Assembly: GCA_016845345.1 (NCBI GenBank)
Contig: JAERSV010000004.1
Location: 1-64,000, forward strand
Source: Methanobacteriota archaeon
Lineage (GTDB): Archaea > Thermoplasmatota > Poseidoniia > Poseidoniales > Thalassarchaeaceae
Direction of reading: 5' to 3'
DNA: 64,000 bases
Below, piece after piece: positions 35,259 to 42,641 of this stretch; positions within the stretch are counted from its first letter, which is position 1, and each line of letters begins with the position of its first letter. The position numbers and the translations under genes were made by a program. The notes below the pieces were generated by a model that ran no database searches, was not told the DNA's origin, and saw only the letters and a program-made list of their open reading frames with translations.

Positions 35259-35940
35259 CCTCTAATCTTTGTAGTACTACGATTGCAAGCATCACGACAA
35301 ATCCGAATAACACATATGGCAAGCTATTATTTTCTTCTCCGCTGTCAGTCCGAAATCCAATCTTGTTATTTTGGCTCGGTGGTCCGTCAACAGTTATTGT
35401 GAATCCATTCCATAGGTCTTGCGTACTCGGGCTAGCATCTCCATCAACTGCATTCCCATAGGTGGTGAAGGTTACCGACCCTGCATCAGGCGAGGTCCAA
35501 GTAAAGTTCCATTCTCGAACATCGTTACCTGCTGTAGTATGGGTTAATTCACCGTTTTCTACTTGGGTAAACGAATCAACAGGTGTCAATTCTCCTGAAC
35601 TAGATTTCAGATTGAATCCTCCTTGGTTCTGGCCAGAAAGTTCCCCACCTCCAAGAATTGAAAGTGTCAAGTTGTATGACTCACCTGGCGAATAATTCCC
35701 TTCAGGAAGTCCGGATAAGGTAATAGTGATACTATCATCAGCTACGCCGCCGCCGTGGCAAATGCAGCCATTATTTACAGTTGAACCGCTAATCCCATCT
35801 GATTCGGCGACAACTCTCGAGCCAGCTAAAAGCGAAAAACACACTATAGTTACGATGGCAATTTTGATTTTCTGTCGGTGAATGTTGATTCCCCTAAATG
35901 TACGGGGGAGGGCAATAATTGCATCCTTACCCCCGAACAT
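35248..35940 (-). CDS. Secreted CxCH-domain protein (choice-of-anchor V-like) with C-terminal helix
   Basis: A signal peptide (QKIKIAIVTIVCFSLLAGS) is followed by NNGCICHGGG and a 120-residue beta-sandwich-like domain (ITITLSGLPEGNYSPGESYNLTL ... LTHTTAGNDVREW ... FTTYGNAVDGD). A C-terminal helix (LPYVLFGFVVMLAIVVL) anchors it in the membrane. The same domain forms the N-terminus of cox1 in this window. CxCH recalls, but is not, a CxxCH haem site. The start is uncertain. ATG 35940 lies inside the palindrome and gives a long leader. ATT at 35883, eight bases after AGGGG and 49 bases from the palindrome, would give a well-formed signal peptide. Confidence 0.75.
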   Translation of the reverse strand: MFGGKDAIIALPRTFRGINIHRQKIKIAIVTIVCFSLLAGSRVVAESDGISGSTVNNGCICHGGGVADDSITITLSGLPEGNYSPGESYNLTLSILGGGELSGQNQGGFNLKSSSGELTPVDSFTQVENGELTHTTAGNDVREWNFTWTSPDAGSVTFTTYGNAVDGDASPSTQDLWNGFTITVDGPPSQNNKIGFRTDSGEENNSLPYVLFGFVVMLAIVVLQRLEDEK

Positions 35941-35947
35941 ATTCGGG
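35932..35947. promoter_or_regulatory. Near-palindromic site CCCGAACATATTCGGG
   Basis: Arms CCCGAA and TTCGGG around CATA. The 14-base core CCGAACATATTCGG occurs again, exactly, at 41993-42006 and in the reverse sense at 40418-40431, with variants at 40311 and 42589. A TATA-like AAATATTTC lies 20-30 bases upstream on the minus strand. Probable operator of the CxCH protein gene. Confidence 0.6.
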
Positions 35948-35957
35948 ACGAGGGGGG

Positions 35958-36416
35958 TTAACAATGTGAAATATTTCGTTCCATTACTTCGGCTAAAATG
36001 CAATGATTCTGAACGACCATCCAACCATAATCATGAGCATCTGATAATATTTTTTTAGGAATCTCTACCGCCGGTTCTAACCAAATAGTGCGAATATCAC
36101 CCCAGCGTTCAGTCCTTGATGACAAGTCACTTATCACATCATAAATCCACTCAGAATCTAGATGAACCACGACAATTTGCAAGTCATCATCCACATCTGA
36201 AACGGTTTTACAGACCTTCATGCCTAGTAATTCAATATTGTTCTCAGCCATATCTGGATTAATCGGAGTTACATGGAAGCCCCTTTGAATTAATCCTTTC
36301 ATATCACCCAATGCGGCAGAGTTTCGATTGAAGTCATGAGCAATAATCGCCACTTGGTTGAATTTCAATGATTGAGTAATTGATTCCTCAACATCATTCT
36401 TTCTTAATGCGTGCAT
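35958..36416 (-). CDS. CoA-binding domain (YccU-like) protein
   Basis: A 152-residue Rossmann-type protein. It matches the CoA_binding_2 family: VAIIAHDFNRNSAALGDMKGLIQRGFHVTPINPD, with the hydrophobic strand, the glycine-poor loop and the PINP end. It continues with CKTVSDVDDDLQIVVVHLD and IWLEPAVEIP, ending in a conserved-type NHCILAE. Such proteins bind CoA or nucleotides and may be regulators; the reaction is unknown. ATG 36416 is chosen; the frame extends to 36434. It ends upstream of the CxCH gene's control region. Confidence 0.8.
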   Translation of the reverse strand: MHALRKNDVEESITQSLKFNQVAIIAHDFNRNSAALGDMKGLIQRGFHVTPINPDMAENNIELLGMKVCKTVSDVDDDLQIVVVHLDSEWIYDVISDLSSRTERWGDIRTIWLEPAVEIPKKILSDAHDYGWMVVQNHCILAEVMERNISHC

Positions 36417-36543
36417 GTATAAGCCCCCAAACACATTCCCTAATGCCTGCTTTCCCGTACATGTTCATTTTTTCACTTTATTGTAAGAAATATCTTCTTT
36501 GTTGAGTGATTAATTATTTGATTTCAACATATGTATTTAGGAA

Positions 36544-38697
36544 TTATTGTTGAATGACTTCAGGGAGTTCATCAAAGTTATTTGGTGGCGGGGGTGATGA
36601 GGTTGACCATTCAAAAGTAGACCCACCCCAAGGATTATCTCCAGCATCTTTACCATGCTTCATACTTCGAATGAAATTCCAAAAGAATATTGCTTGGCCG
36701 AGGAAAACAACTAACGAACCAATTGTTGACCAAAAATGCTCGTTTGCCCATCCCGTTTCTGAGCCATATGAATAAATTCTACGCGGCATATCCCACATCC
36801 CAAACAGTGGAATAAAAGTCAAGTTTATGCCTAAGAATGTAAGCCAGAAATGCCACCATCCGAGGGTTCTATCCAACATCTTTCCAAACATTTTAGGATA
36901 CCAATAATAGATCCCTCCTAGAGTCATTACAGCAACTGAACCTAATGTGTAGTGAAAGTGAGCAACGATGTAGTATGTGCCTCGAAGTTGAACGTCCATA
37001 GCTACACTTGAGAGGTAAACTCCAGTAACTCCTCCAACGAGGAAAATTCCAATCGCACCCATTACAAAAGTTAAGGGTAATTTGTCAAACTGAGGTTTTG
37101 ACTTGTAGAACGTGGCGAGTAGGCTCAGATAAATTAATCCAAATGGGACACTTACAAGTTCTGTTCCAATCGTTTCGAATTTTCTGAACGTAGGATTAAT
37201 TCCTGTTATGAACATGTGGTGACCCCAAACTAGGACACTAATTATTGATGCTACTACTAATGCCCAAATTATAATCCTCCGGCCGTACAATGTTCTCTTC
37301 ACAAATGTAGGTACAACTTCCATCGCCATTCCTAGCCCCGGCAATAGAACGATGTACACTTCAGGATGTCCAAAGAACCAGAAGATGTGGAGCCACCAAG
37401 TAGTTCCATCAATACTCGGGTCAAAGAAAAGAGTCCCAAATACTCTGTCTCCAACGAGCATTAACACTGCTCCGAGAAGCGCAGGGAATACTGCTAGCAT
37501 GAGAATTACTGTAAATAGAATGTTCCAAGAGAACATAGGCATCTGCATCAATTTCATACTGGGTACTCGCATTTGTAAGATTGTGACCAAGAAATTGATT
37601 GTGCTCCCGCTCACTGAAAGAATGAGTAGCACTAATCCTGCGCCGGCTAATGAAATTCCAGCGCCAGGGCTGTATTCAAGACTGGTCAGAGGGCTGTAAA
37701 AAGTCCAACCCGCATCAGCCGCTCCACCGAAGAAGAATCCTGATGCGGCCACTAGTCCACCTAGCAACATCGTCCAAAATGAGAATGCATTCAATCTCGG
37801 GAAAGCCATATCGCGGGCACCGATTTGCAATGGTACGATGTAATTTGCAAATGCGAATGACATTGGTGAGATAGCGAACAATACCATGACAGCACCGTGC
37901 ATCGTAACCGCTTCATTGAATAATCCGCCCGTCAAGAATTCGTTATCGGGAACCATCAATTGCAATCGAATTAATACTGATAAAGCTAGGCCTATTACTG
38001 AGAATAGAATAGTTGCCCAAAGGTACAGTAGTCCGATATCCTTGTGATTACATGTTGTTAGCCAATGCATCAATTCCGTTTTCCCAAAATCGTTCTTCAA
38101 GACAAGGGCGAGAATTACCCCTCCGGCCACGGCTAGTATAGCGAAGATGATTATCCACCAAGCAATATTCCCGAAGTCCACTAGAGTCCCACCACTCGAG
38201 TTTACTCCTTGCACCGAATATTCTGCTGTATTCCATGAATCACCTGAAGATTCGTTATTTCCGTCTACCGAGTTTCCTAGAATAGTGAATGTGACATCTG
38301 CTGTGTCTGTTTCCGGTGCCGTCCATTGTACTTGCCAACTGCGTAAATCATTCCCCAGAGTCGTATGAGTTAAGTCCCCATCACTCAATAGTTGGACATT
38401 CTCATCGGTTGCAGATAAATTACCTATATTTGCAACGAGATTAAATCCGCCAATATTTTCGCCTGTGGCATCAGGGCCGCCACTTATTGAAATCGAAATA
38501 TTGTAAGTCTGCCCAGCCTTGAATTTATCTGGTAATCCTGTCAGAGTTACTGTCACATCAGCGTCAATCGCGCCATGGCAAACACATCCGTTTTTGACAG
38601 TATTACCACCAATTCCTTCAGGTTCAGCTACCAGTGTAGGTGCGATGAGTATCATCATCAAAATCGCAATTATGATTCCCGAGTATTTTTTTTGCAT
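36544..38697 (-). CDS. coxA: Haem-copper cytochrome oxidase subunit I fused to an N-terminal CxCH domain
   Basis: A 717-residue protein. Residues 1-24 are a signal peptide, 37-40 are CVCH, and about 45-165 are the same domain as in the CxCH protein downstream. After a helix (175-198) comes a complete subunit I of about 500 residues with twelve helices: HWLTTCNHKDIG; FFGHPEVYIVLLPG with the proton-channel Glu, CuB His and cross-linked Tyr; WGHHMF with two CuB His; and YIVAHFHY with the haem ligands. This GHPEV form belongs to the A-type oxidases that reduce O2 and pump protons. The ATG overlaps the cox2 stop (TGATG), with GGAGGTG upstream. The fused domain would be outside the membrane, on the electron-donor side. 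Confidence 0.93.
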   Translation of the reverse strand: MQKKYSGIIIAILMMILIAPTLVAEPEGIGGNTVKNGCVCHGAIDADVTVTLTGLPDKFKAGQTYNISISISGGPDATGENIGGFNLVANIGNLSATDENVQLLSDGDLTHTTLGNDLRSWQVQWTAPETDTADVTFTILGNSVDGNNESSGDSWNTAEYSVQGVNSSGGTLVDFGNIAWWIIIFAILAVAGGVILALVLKNDFGKTELMHWLTTCNHKDIGLLYLWATILFSVIGLALSVLIRLQLMVPDNEFLTGGLFNEAVTMHGAVMVLFAISPMSFAFANYIVPLQIGARDMAFPRLNAFSFWTMLLGGLVAASGFFFGGAADAGWTFYSPLTSLEYSPGAGISLAGAGLVLLILSVSGSTINFLVTILQMRVPSMKLMQMPMFSWNILFTVILMLAVFPALLGAVLMLVGDRVFGTLFFDPSIDGTTWWLHIFWFFGHPEVYIVLLPGLGMAMEVVPTFVKRTLYGRRIIIWALVVASIISVLVWGHHMFITGINPTFRKFETIGTELVSVPFGLIYLSLLATFYKSKPQFDKLPLTFVMGAIGIFLVGGVTGVYLSSVAMDVQLRGTYYIVAHFHYTLGSVAVMTLGGIYYWYPKMFGKMLDRTLGWWHFWLTFLGINLTFIPLFGMWDMPRRIYSYGSETGWANEHFWSTIGSLVVFLGQAIFFWNFIRSMKHGKDAGDNPWGGSTFEWSTSSPPPPNNFDELPEVIQQ

Positions 38698-39452
38698 CAA
38701 TTAACACCTCCTGCAAGTTTTGCAGAATGCCAAGCATCAAAATCATCTTTTTGAACCACTTCTAACTCGCCAATCATATCGGCGTGGAATTCTCCACAGA
38801 GTTCGAAGCATCGAATAGGGTATTTTCCGGTTTCGTCTGCATTAATCCAGCCAGTATTTGTTCTGCCTGGAATCGCATCAATTTTGATACGATGTTCTGG
38901 TAAAGCGAATGAGTGGAAGACGTCACCCGTAGTCACTTCTATGACTACAGGAACATCGACAGGAATTACTAATGCTTCTCCAGTTGCGCTCGAATAATTG
39001 ATTCCGGAATCATATTCATATGTCCAGTAATATTGGTATCCCGTGACTTTGATCGTGAAAGATTCCTCAGTTGTGTGTTCACCGTATTTCTCAAAAAAAT
39101 CAATTGAATCAAATGTTACATCTGAAAGAACTAGTAAGAACAATGTAATTACGATTGAAATTGCCATTGCAACCTTGTTGTTCCCTCTCTCAATGGGAAC
39201 TACACCCATTTCAGGTTGTTCTTCTGTCTCACCTTGAACTGATGTGGTGATAAGCCAAATAAAGTAAAGATATACCCCGCCGCCGATTAGAACCCCTAGA
39301 CTCCAATATGTTGTGAAAAGGTGATTATATACTTCAGCGTGTGCACCAGTTCCCCCCAGCCCATTGAACCAGTTGAAGATAGCAGCGTAAGTCAACATCA
39401 AGAGAATTGTAACTCCTATAATTATACCAAATTGTTTCTTATCCGGAATCAT
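38697..39452 (-). CDS. coxB: Cytochrome c oxidase subunit II (CuA)
   Basis: A 251-residue protein with two or three N-terminal helices (about 8-28, 47-70, 93-112), then a cupredoxin domain. The CuA ligands are all visible: FHSFALPEH, then CFELCGEFHADM with the Cys-x-Glu-x-Cys-x3-His-x2-Met set. YQYYWTYEY is the aromatic patch that receives electrons. Electrons would come from a cytochrome c or a blue copper protein. It lies in the order cox3-cox2-cox1, one base after cox3, with GAGGTGAT as ribosome-binding site. Confidence 0.96.
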   Translation of the reverse strand: MIPDKKQFGIIIGVTILLMLTYAAIFNWFNGLGGTGAHAEVYNHLFTTYWSLGVLIGGGVYLYFIWLITTSVQGETEEQPEMGVVPIERGNNKVAMAISIVITLFLLVLSDVTFDSIDFFEKYGEHTTEESFTIKVTGYQYYWTYEYDSGINYSSATGEALVIPVDVPVVIEVTTGDVFHSFALPEHRIKIDAIPGRTNTGWINADETGKYPIRCFELCGEFHADMIGELEVVQKDDFDAWHSAKLAGGVN

Positions 39453-39453
39453 T

Positions 39454-40263
39454 TCAGATCACCTCAACATAGACAATTAAGTAAAGTAAAATCCAAACAG
39501 CATCAACAAAATGCCAGTACCAAGTGATTGCTTGGAAAGAATCGTGCCTCTCTTTCGTAAAATAACCGTGAGAAATTAGTTGGTGAGCGACTACAAAACA
39601 GATTATCCCTACTAGAACGTGAAAGCCATGTAATCCTGTGAGAGCAAAGAAAGCCGTTCCATAGGCGTGGTCTCCCCAGAGGAATCCGGCGTGAGTGTAT
39701 TCATAGAGTTGAATTCCTAAGAAACTCAATCCCAATAAAATTGTTGTTCGAAGTAATGTTTTACTCTGTTTCACATTTCCCTCTTTGAGTGAATGAAGTG
39801 CTTTATGGCCTGTAAATCCGGATGCTAAGAGGATGACAGTGTTAAATGTTACAAGTGTCATGTCATGACTGACTCCACTCGCTGGCCAAGACCCTCCCAC
39901 TGCATTTTCCCAATTTATTGTGTGCCACTTTGCCCAAAACCAGAAGGCGAAGAAACTCGCGAAAACAATTGTTTCAGTAACGATTATCCAAATCATCGCC
40001 CAACTTGCGTGCCCCCATTCCCCTGTTGAAAGGGTTGGGCGGAAAGTCCAAAGTGCAATATCCTCCTTCACCCAAGAGAAAATCGCGTGCACGGTCAGAG
40101 CTAAACCGATAATCAAAAATGGCCAAACCAAAAGACCCGCGAGGGTTAATGCAATTCCGAGGGATAACTCCAACGGAAATATGCTGTTGTGGACTTCTCC
40201 TAAATCGTGATTCAATCCTGAAATTGTCTTCTCGCCCTCTGCATCTGCTACTGTAGCCCCCAT
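39454..40263 (-). CDS. coxC: Cytochrome c oxidase subunit III
   Basis: A 269-residue protein with seven helices. Family features are WGHASWAMIWIIVTETIVFASFFAFW (with the conserved Glu of helix 3), a long helix with HALHSLKEGN, and the final pair GLHGFHVLVGIICFVVAHQLI and AITWYWHFVDAVWILLYLIVY. ATG 40263 follows GAAGGTGAG; the open frame to 40320 begins inside the palindromic site and is not used. First gene of the cox operon, so the site at 40311-40327 is in its promoter region. Confidence 0.95.
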   Translation of the reverse strand: MGATVADAEGEKTISGLNHDLGEVHNSIFPLELSLGIALTLAGLLVWPFLIIGLALTVHAIFSWVKEDIALWTFRPTLSTGEWGHASWAMIWIIVTETIVFASFFAFWFWAKWHTINWENAVGGSWPASGVSHDMTLVTFNTVILLASGFTGHKALHSLKEGNVKQSKTLLRTTILLGLSFLGIQLYEYTHAGFLWGDHAYGTAFFALTGLHGFHVLVGIICFVVAHQLISHGYFTKERHDSFQAITWYWHFVDAVWILLYLIVYVEVI

Positions 40264-40310
40264 CTTCTCACCTTCATGTTCTGCGAAGTGTGATTGTGGA
40301 TTGAGGCGTA

Positions 40311-40327
40311 TCCCGAACATGTTGGGA
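40311..40327. promoter_or_regulatory. Near-palindromic site before cox3 (TCCCGAACATGTTGGGA)
   Basis: AACATGTT is a perfect palindrome flanked by TCCCG and GGGA. It is a variant of the CCGAACATATTCGG core and lies 48 bases before the cox3 ATG. It is separated by about 90 bases from an opposite-facing copy at 40418 that precedes the divergent gene. Confidence 0.55.
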
Positions 40328-40417
40328 AATTTCCTACACTTGTGTCGAAGATACTGAGTGATTAGTTGGTGTCATAGTTGGGTAGTCAAATGCAAGGTTT
40401 TGTGTCGGGACAAAACT

Positions 40418-40431
40418 CCGAATATGTTCGG
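40418..40431. promoter_or_regulatory. Site CCGAATATGTTCGG before the divergent secreted-protein gene
   Basis: Exact reverse complement of the core found at 35933 and 41993. It ends 42 bases before ATG 40474. With the site at 40311 it forms a pair within the 210-base divergent control region of cox3 and the gene at 40474. Confidence 0.6.
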
Positions 40432-40473
40432 TGGTATCTGAATAAACGTCGACCATTTCGATAGGTTTAGTAG

Positions 40474-41082
40474 ATGAATTTGAAACCAGAGTTGATGTTG
40501 CCAGTCATCGTAATCGCGCTCGCCTTTGTATTGGCGATATCTCCAAATATTTTTCTTGAAGGTCAAAATGATTCGGTATCTAGTATAACGCGCGAAGACA
40601 TTACAACCGCTCAACTCAATGCGATTGTAGATTTATCTCCTGCCACAATGCCTAGTGATGTGGCAAATGGGGCGACCGCAATTAGAGATATTAGTCAAGC
40701 CGAATCGGGCGAACTAATTATTAGTGGTTCTTTTGAAGACGAAGTAGAGTTTGGCGATTTCAAATTAATTTCAAAAGGCTCGCGAGATATCTACATTGGA
40801 CTACTTGGGATTGATGGCAATTGGTCCTGGATAATATCGGGCGGTGGAGTTGGGTTTGATGATGTTGTGGATATTGAATTAGGGGACAATAGCATTCAAG
40901 TCGTTGGGTGGGGTCACGGCAATCTTTCTTTTGGAGATAGAGAAGTTAGAATGCTCTCAAAGTATGGAAAAGATGCCTGGCAGACAGATATTTCTCTAAC
41001 TGGAGAATTGAATGCAGCGTGGCGTATTGACCCAATATTACTTCCTCAAATGGGGTCTTCCCTTTGGTGCGGTTTCCGCTAA
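40474..41082 (+). CDS. Secreted repeat protein, probably truncated beta-propeller type
   Basis: A 202-residue protein with a signal peptide or anchor (residues 6-26). The remainder has the pattern of SBBP-like propeller repeats: GSFEDEVEFGDFKLISKGSRDIYIGLLGIDGNW, then DDVVDIELGDNSIQVVGWGHGNLSFGD. Only two or so repeats are present and the protein ends abruptly in LWCGFR, ten bases from a broken CBS gene. Propellers need more blades, so truncation is likely. The promoter carries a copy of the shared palindrome. Confidence 0.6.
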   Translation: MNLKPELMLPVIVIALAFVLAISPNIFLEGQNDSVSSITREDITTAQLNAIVDLSPATMPSDVANGATAIRDISQAESGELIISGSFEDEVEFGDFKLISKGSRDIYIGLLGIDGNWSWIISGGGVGFDDVVDIELGDNSIQVVGWGHGNLSFGDREVRMLSKYGKDAWQTDISLTGELNAAWRIDPILLPQMGSSLWCGFR

Positions 41083-41092
41083 TTAATTATCA

Positions 41093-41466
41093 CTATGTTG
41101 ATTGATTCACTGAGGAGAGGACTCGCAAAATGTCTCTTTCAGTGATGATTCCAATTAATTCTTCATCGTTTTCATCCATTACCGGAAGTCTGCGAATTCT
41201 GTTCCTTGACATCAATTGGATTGCTTACTCATGACTTTCTTAATAGGTGTAGACCATAGCCAATCAATATTTTCATCCATTAAATGTTGATGGAGCAAGC
41301 GAAGCAAATCAGACTCTGTGAAAATCCCTGTGAGAAAATCACCTTCGTCGGTCAAAATAATTGATCCTATTTTATTATTTACCATGCGGTTAATAATCGT
41401 AGAAATTGGGGTAGAATTTTCAGCAGTAATGACATTTTGAGTCATTAATTTTGCGACTGTAATCAT
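41093..41466 (-). pseudogene. CBS-domain protein disrupted by deletion and frameshift
   Basis: The intact frame from 41466 gives one CBS domain (MTQNVITAENSTPISTIINRM ... LTGIFTESDLLRLL) and the start of a second (KKVMSKQSN) before a TGA at 41212. The second CBS domain then continues in another frame: IQLMSRNRIRRLPVMDEN followed by EELIGIITERDILRVLSSVNQ, ending with TAG at 41093-41095. Between KVMSK and IQLM an ordinary CBS repeat would have about 14 more residues, so a deletion of roughly 40 bases appears to have broken the gene. A sequencing error alone would not explain the missing length. A full CBS paralogue follows upstream at 41533. Confidence 0.7.
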
Positions 41467-41532
41467 CTGATAACCACCCTACTCCATTTCGAAATTAGGT
41501 TTATTATTACCACTTATAAATTTAGGTTGTCA

Positions 41533-41955
41533 TTACCACTTCTGGCTGATAACGAGGTCTGGATAGTGTTTCATCATATCAGTCTGTGAAATAATGCCAA
41601 CAAGAGTGGTGCCGCTAACTATCGGTATTCGTCGAAAATTGTAATCGGCCATTCGATTAATGACGCCATCAAGAGTTTCTTCAACTTGGACAGCGATCGC
41701 TGGTGCGGACATCCAATCTCTGACGATTTCATTTCCCATTTTTCCATTTTTTTTCGATACAGAACGGCAAATATCTCGTTCTGTAAGCATTCCAATTAAG
41801 TTTCCTTTATCGTCGGTTACGGGTAAGCCTCCGACAGCAAAAAGGTGCATCTTTTCAGCCGCTAAACAGAGTGAATCATCTGCTTCTACAGTAACAACAT
41901 CTGGTTTCATACACTCACTTACTTCGTCAGAGGCGGACATTATTATCTTCTGCAT
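41533..41955 (-). CDS. Two-CBS-domain protein
   Basis: A 140-residue protein of two CBS repeats: CMKPDVVTVEADDSLCLAAEKM with GGLPVTDDKGNLIGMLTERDI, and WMSAPAIAVQVEETLDGVINRM with FRRIPIVSGTTLVGIISQTDM. Stand-alone CBS pairs bind adenine nucleotides and sense energy state. ATG 41955 or 41940 may be used; the frame open to 42000 begins inside the palindrome. A TATA-like element at 42020 and the operator at 41993 indicate its own promoter. Confidence 0.9.
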   Translation of the reverse strand: MQKIIMSASDEVSECMKPDVVTVEADDSLCLAAEKMHLFAVGGLPVTDDKGNLIGMLTERDICRSVSKKNGKMGNEIVRDWMSAPAIAVQVEETLDGVINRMADYNFRRIPIVSGTTLVGIISQTDMMKHYPDLVISQKW

Positions 41956-41992
41956 ATTTGACCCCAAGGGTAAGTTCTGATTGAGACGAACT

Positions 41993-42006
41993 CCGAACAT
42001 ATTCGG
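41993..42006. promoter_or_regulatory. Site CCGAACATATTCGG before the CBS gene
   Basis: Exact copy of the core at 35933. It lies 38 bases from ATG 41955 and about 20-30 bases downstream of the TATA-like box, so it would cover the predicted transcription start, a usual place for an archaeal repressor. Confidence 0.6.
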
Positions 42007-42017
42007 GTTAAGGAATT

Positions 42018-42028
42018 TTTTTATATAT
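42018..42028 (-). promoter_or_regulatory. TATA-like promoter element of the CBS gene
   Basis: On the minus strand the sequence reads ATATATAAAAA, a good archaeal TATA box. With the usual 25-27 base distance the transcript would start near 41995-42000, inside the palindrome. It also faces away from the gene ending at 42058. Confidence 0.5.
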
Positions 42029-42057
42029 GGCGAGATTTAGGGGATGACAGAATTGAA

Positions 42058-42537
42058 TTATACACGAATTATCGTTACTCCAAGCCAAAAAACAGTCAGA
42101 GATAATATCAAATTAATACGGCCAAAGAGTGTCATTCGACGTCGTAATGCAATTGCTTCGTTAGAATCAGGTTTTTCAACCCATGTTGCAATTGCTTTTG
42201 GCCCAAGTTTGAAATCATGAATTGCTGCAATGATAAAGATAAGAGCCCCTCCAATCATTTTCCAAGCGATGGTTGAAGCGGGTTTTTGGGAATGTCTAGA
42301 ACCTGAAGTGAACGCTTCCCAGCCCGAAATAATATCCGATAGAATAACTCCTGTAATAGCAATAGTAACGAGGCAGACCCATCCCAACACTCTGAATTGT
42401 TTCCCGACATCATTGAGTATAATGACATACTCATCGCGCGAACGAGTTTTTTTCATGAACGGGACTAATACGAACGCATAGAATATCATTGACCCAAGCC
42501 ATATGGCGGCTGCGGTGAGATGAATGAATGTGAAGAT
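42058..42537 (-). CDS. CopD-like/DUF2269-type membrane protein
   Basis: A four-helix membrane protein. From the first ATG (42489) it reads MIFYAFVLVPFM, but upstream codons in the same frame give HLTAAAIWLGS directly joined to it. That supplies the conserved His and W-x-G of the first helix in CopD/YndB-like families, so the N-terminus must start earlier. Between this and an in-frame TGA at 42541-42543 there is no ATG, GTG or TTG; ATC 42537 or ATT 42525 could be used. Later helices: LGWVCLVTIAITGVIL, KMIGGALIFIIAAIHD and LILSLTVFWLGVTIIRV. Haem or copper binding by the His residues is possible. A variant palindrome is 52 bases upstream of ATC 42537. Confidence 0.7.
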   Translation of the reverse strand: MFTFIHLTAAAIWLGSMIFYAFVLVPFMKKTRSRDEYVIILNDVGKQFRVLGWVCLVTIAITGVILSDIISGWEAFTSGSRHSQKPASTIAWKMIGGALIFIIAAIHDFKLGPKAIATWVEKPDSNEAIALRRRMTLFGRINLILSLTVFWLGVTIIRV

Positions 42538-42588
42538 GGGTCAAGACATCATGATGTCTCGGAGGGAACATGGTCGTTGAATCGGTTA

Positions 42589-42602
42589 CCGAACATCTTC
42601 GC
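42589..42602. promoter_or_regulatory. Variant site CCGAACATCTTCGC before the CopD-like gene
   Basis: Twelve of fourteen bases match the CCGAACATATTCGG core. It is placed 52-64 bases before the likely start of the CopD-like gene and 40 bases from the end of the enoyl-CoA hydratase gene. Confidence 0.4.
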
Positions 42603-42641
42603 TTATGCATTGAGTGAAAATGATGATTGAAACCGACGTTC

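Noticed and set aside
40263-40320. Extended cox3 start beginning MFG, and similar MFG starts at 42000 and 36434
   Set aside because: At 40320 and 42000 these residues come from reading the palindrome CCGAACAT as ATGTTCGG, and at 36434 from a looser CCAAACA stretch; ribosome-binding sites and family alignment favour the later starts.
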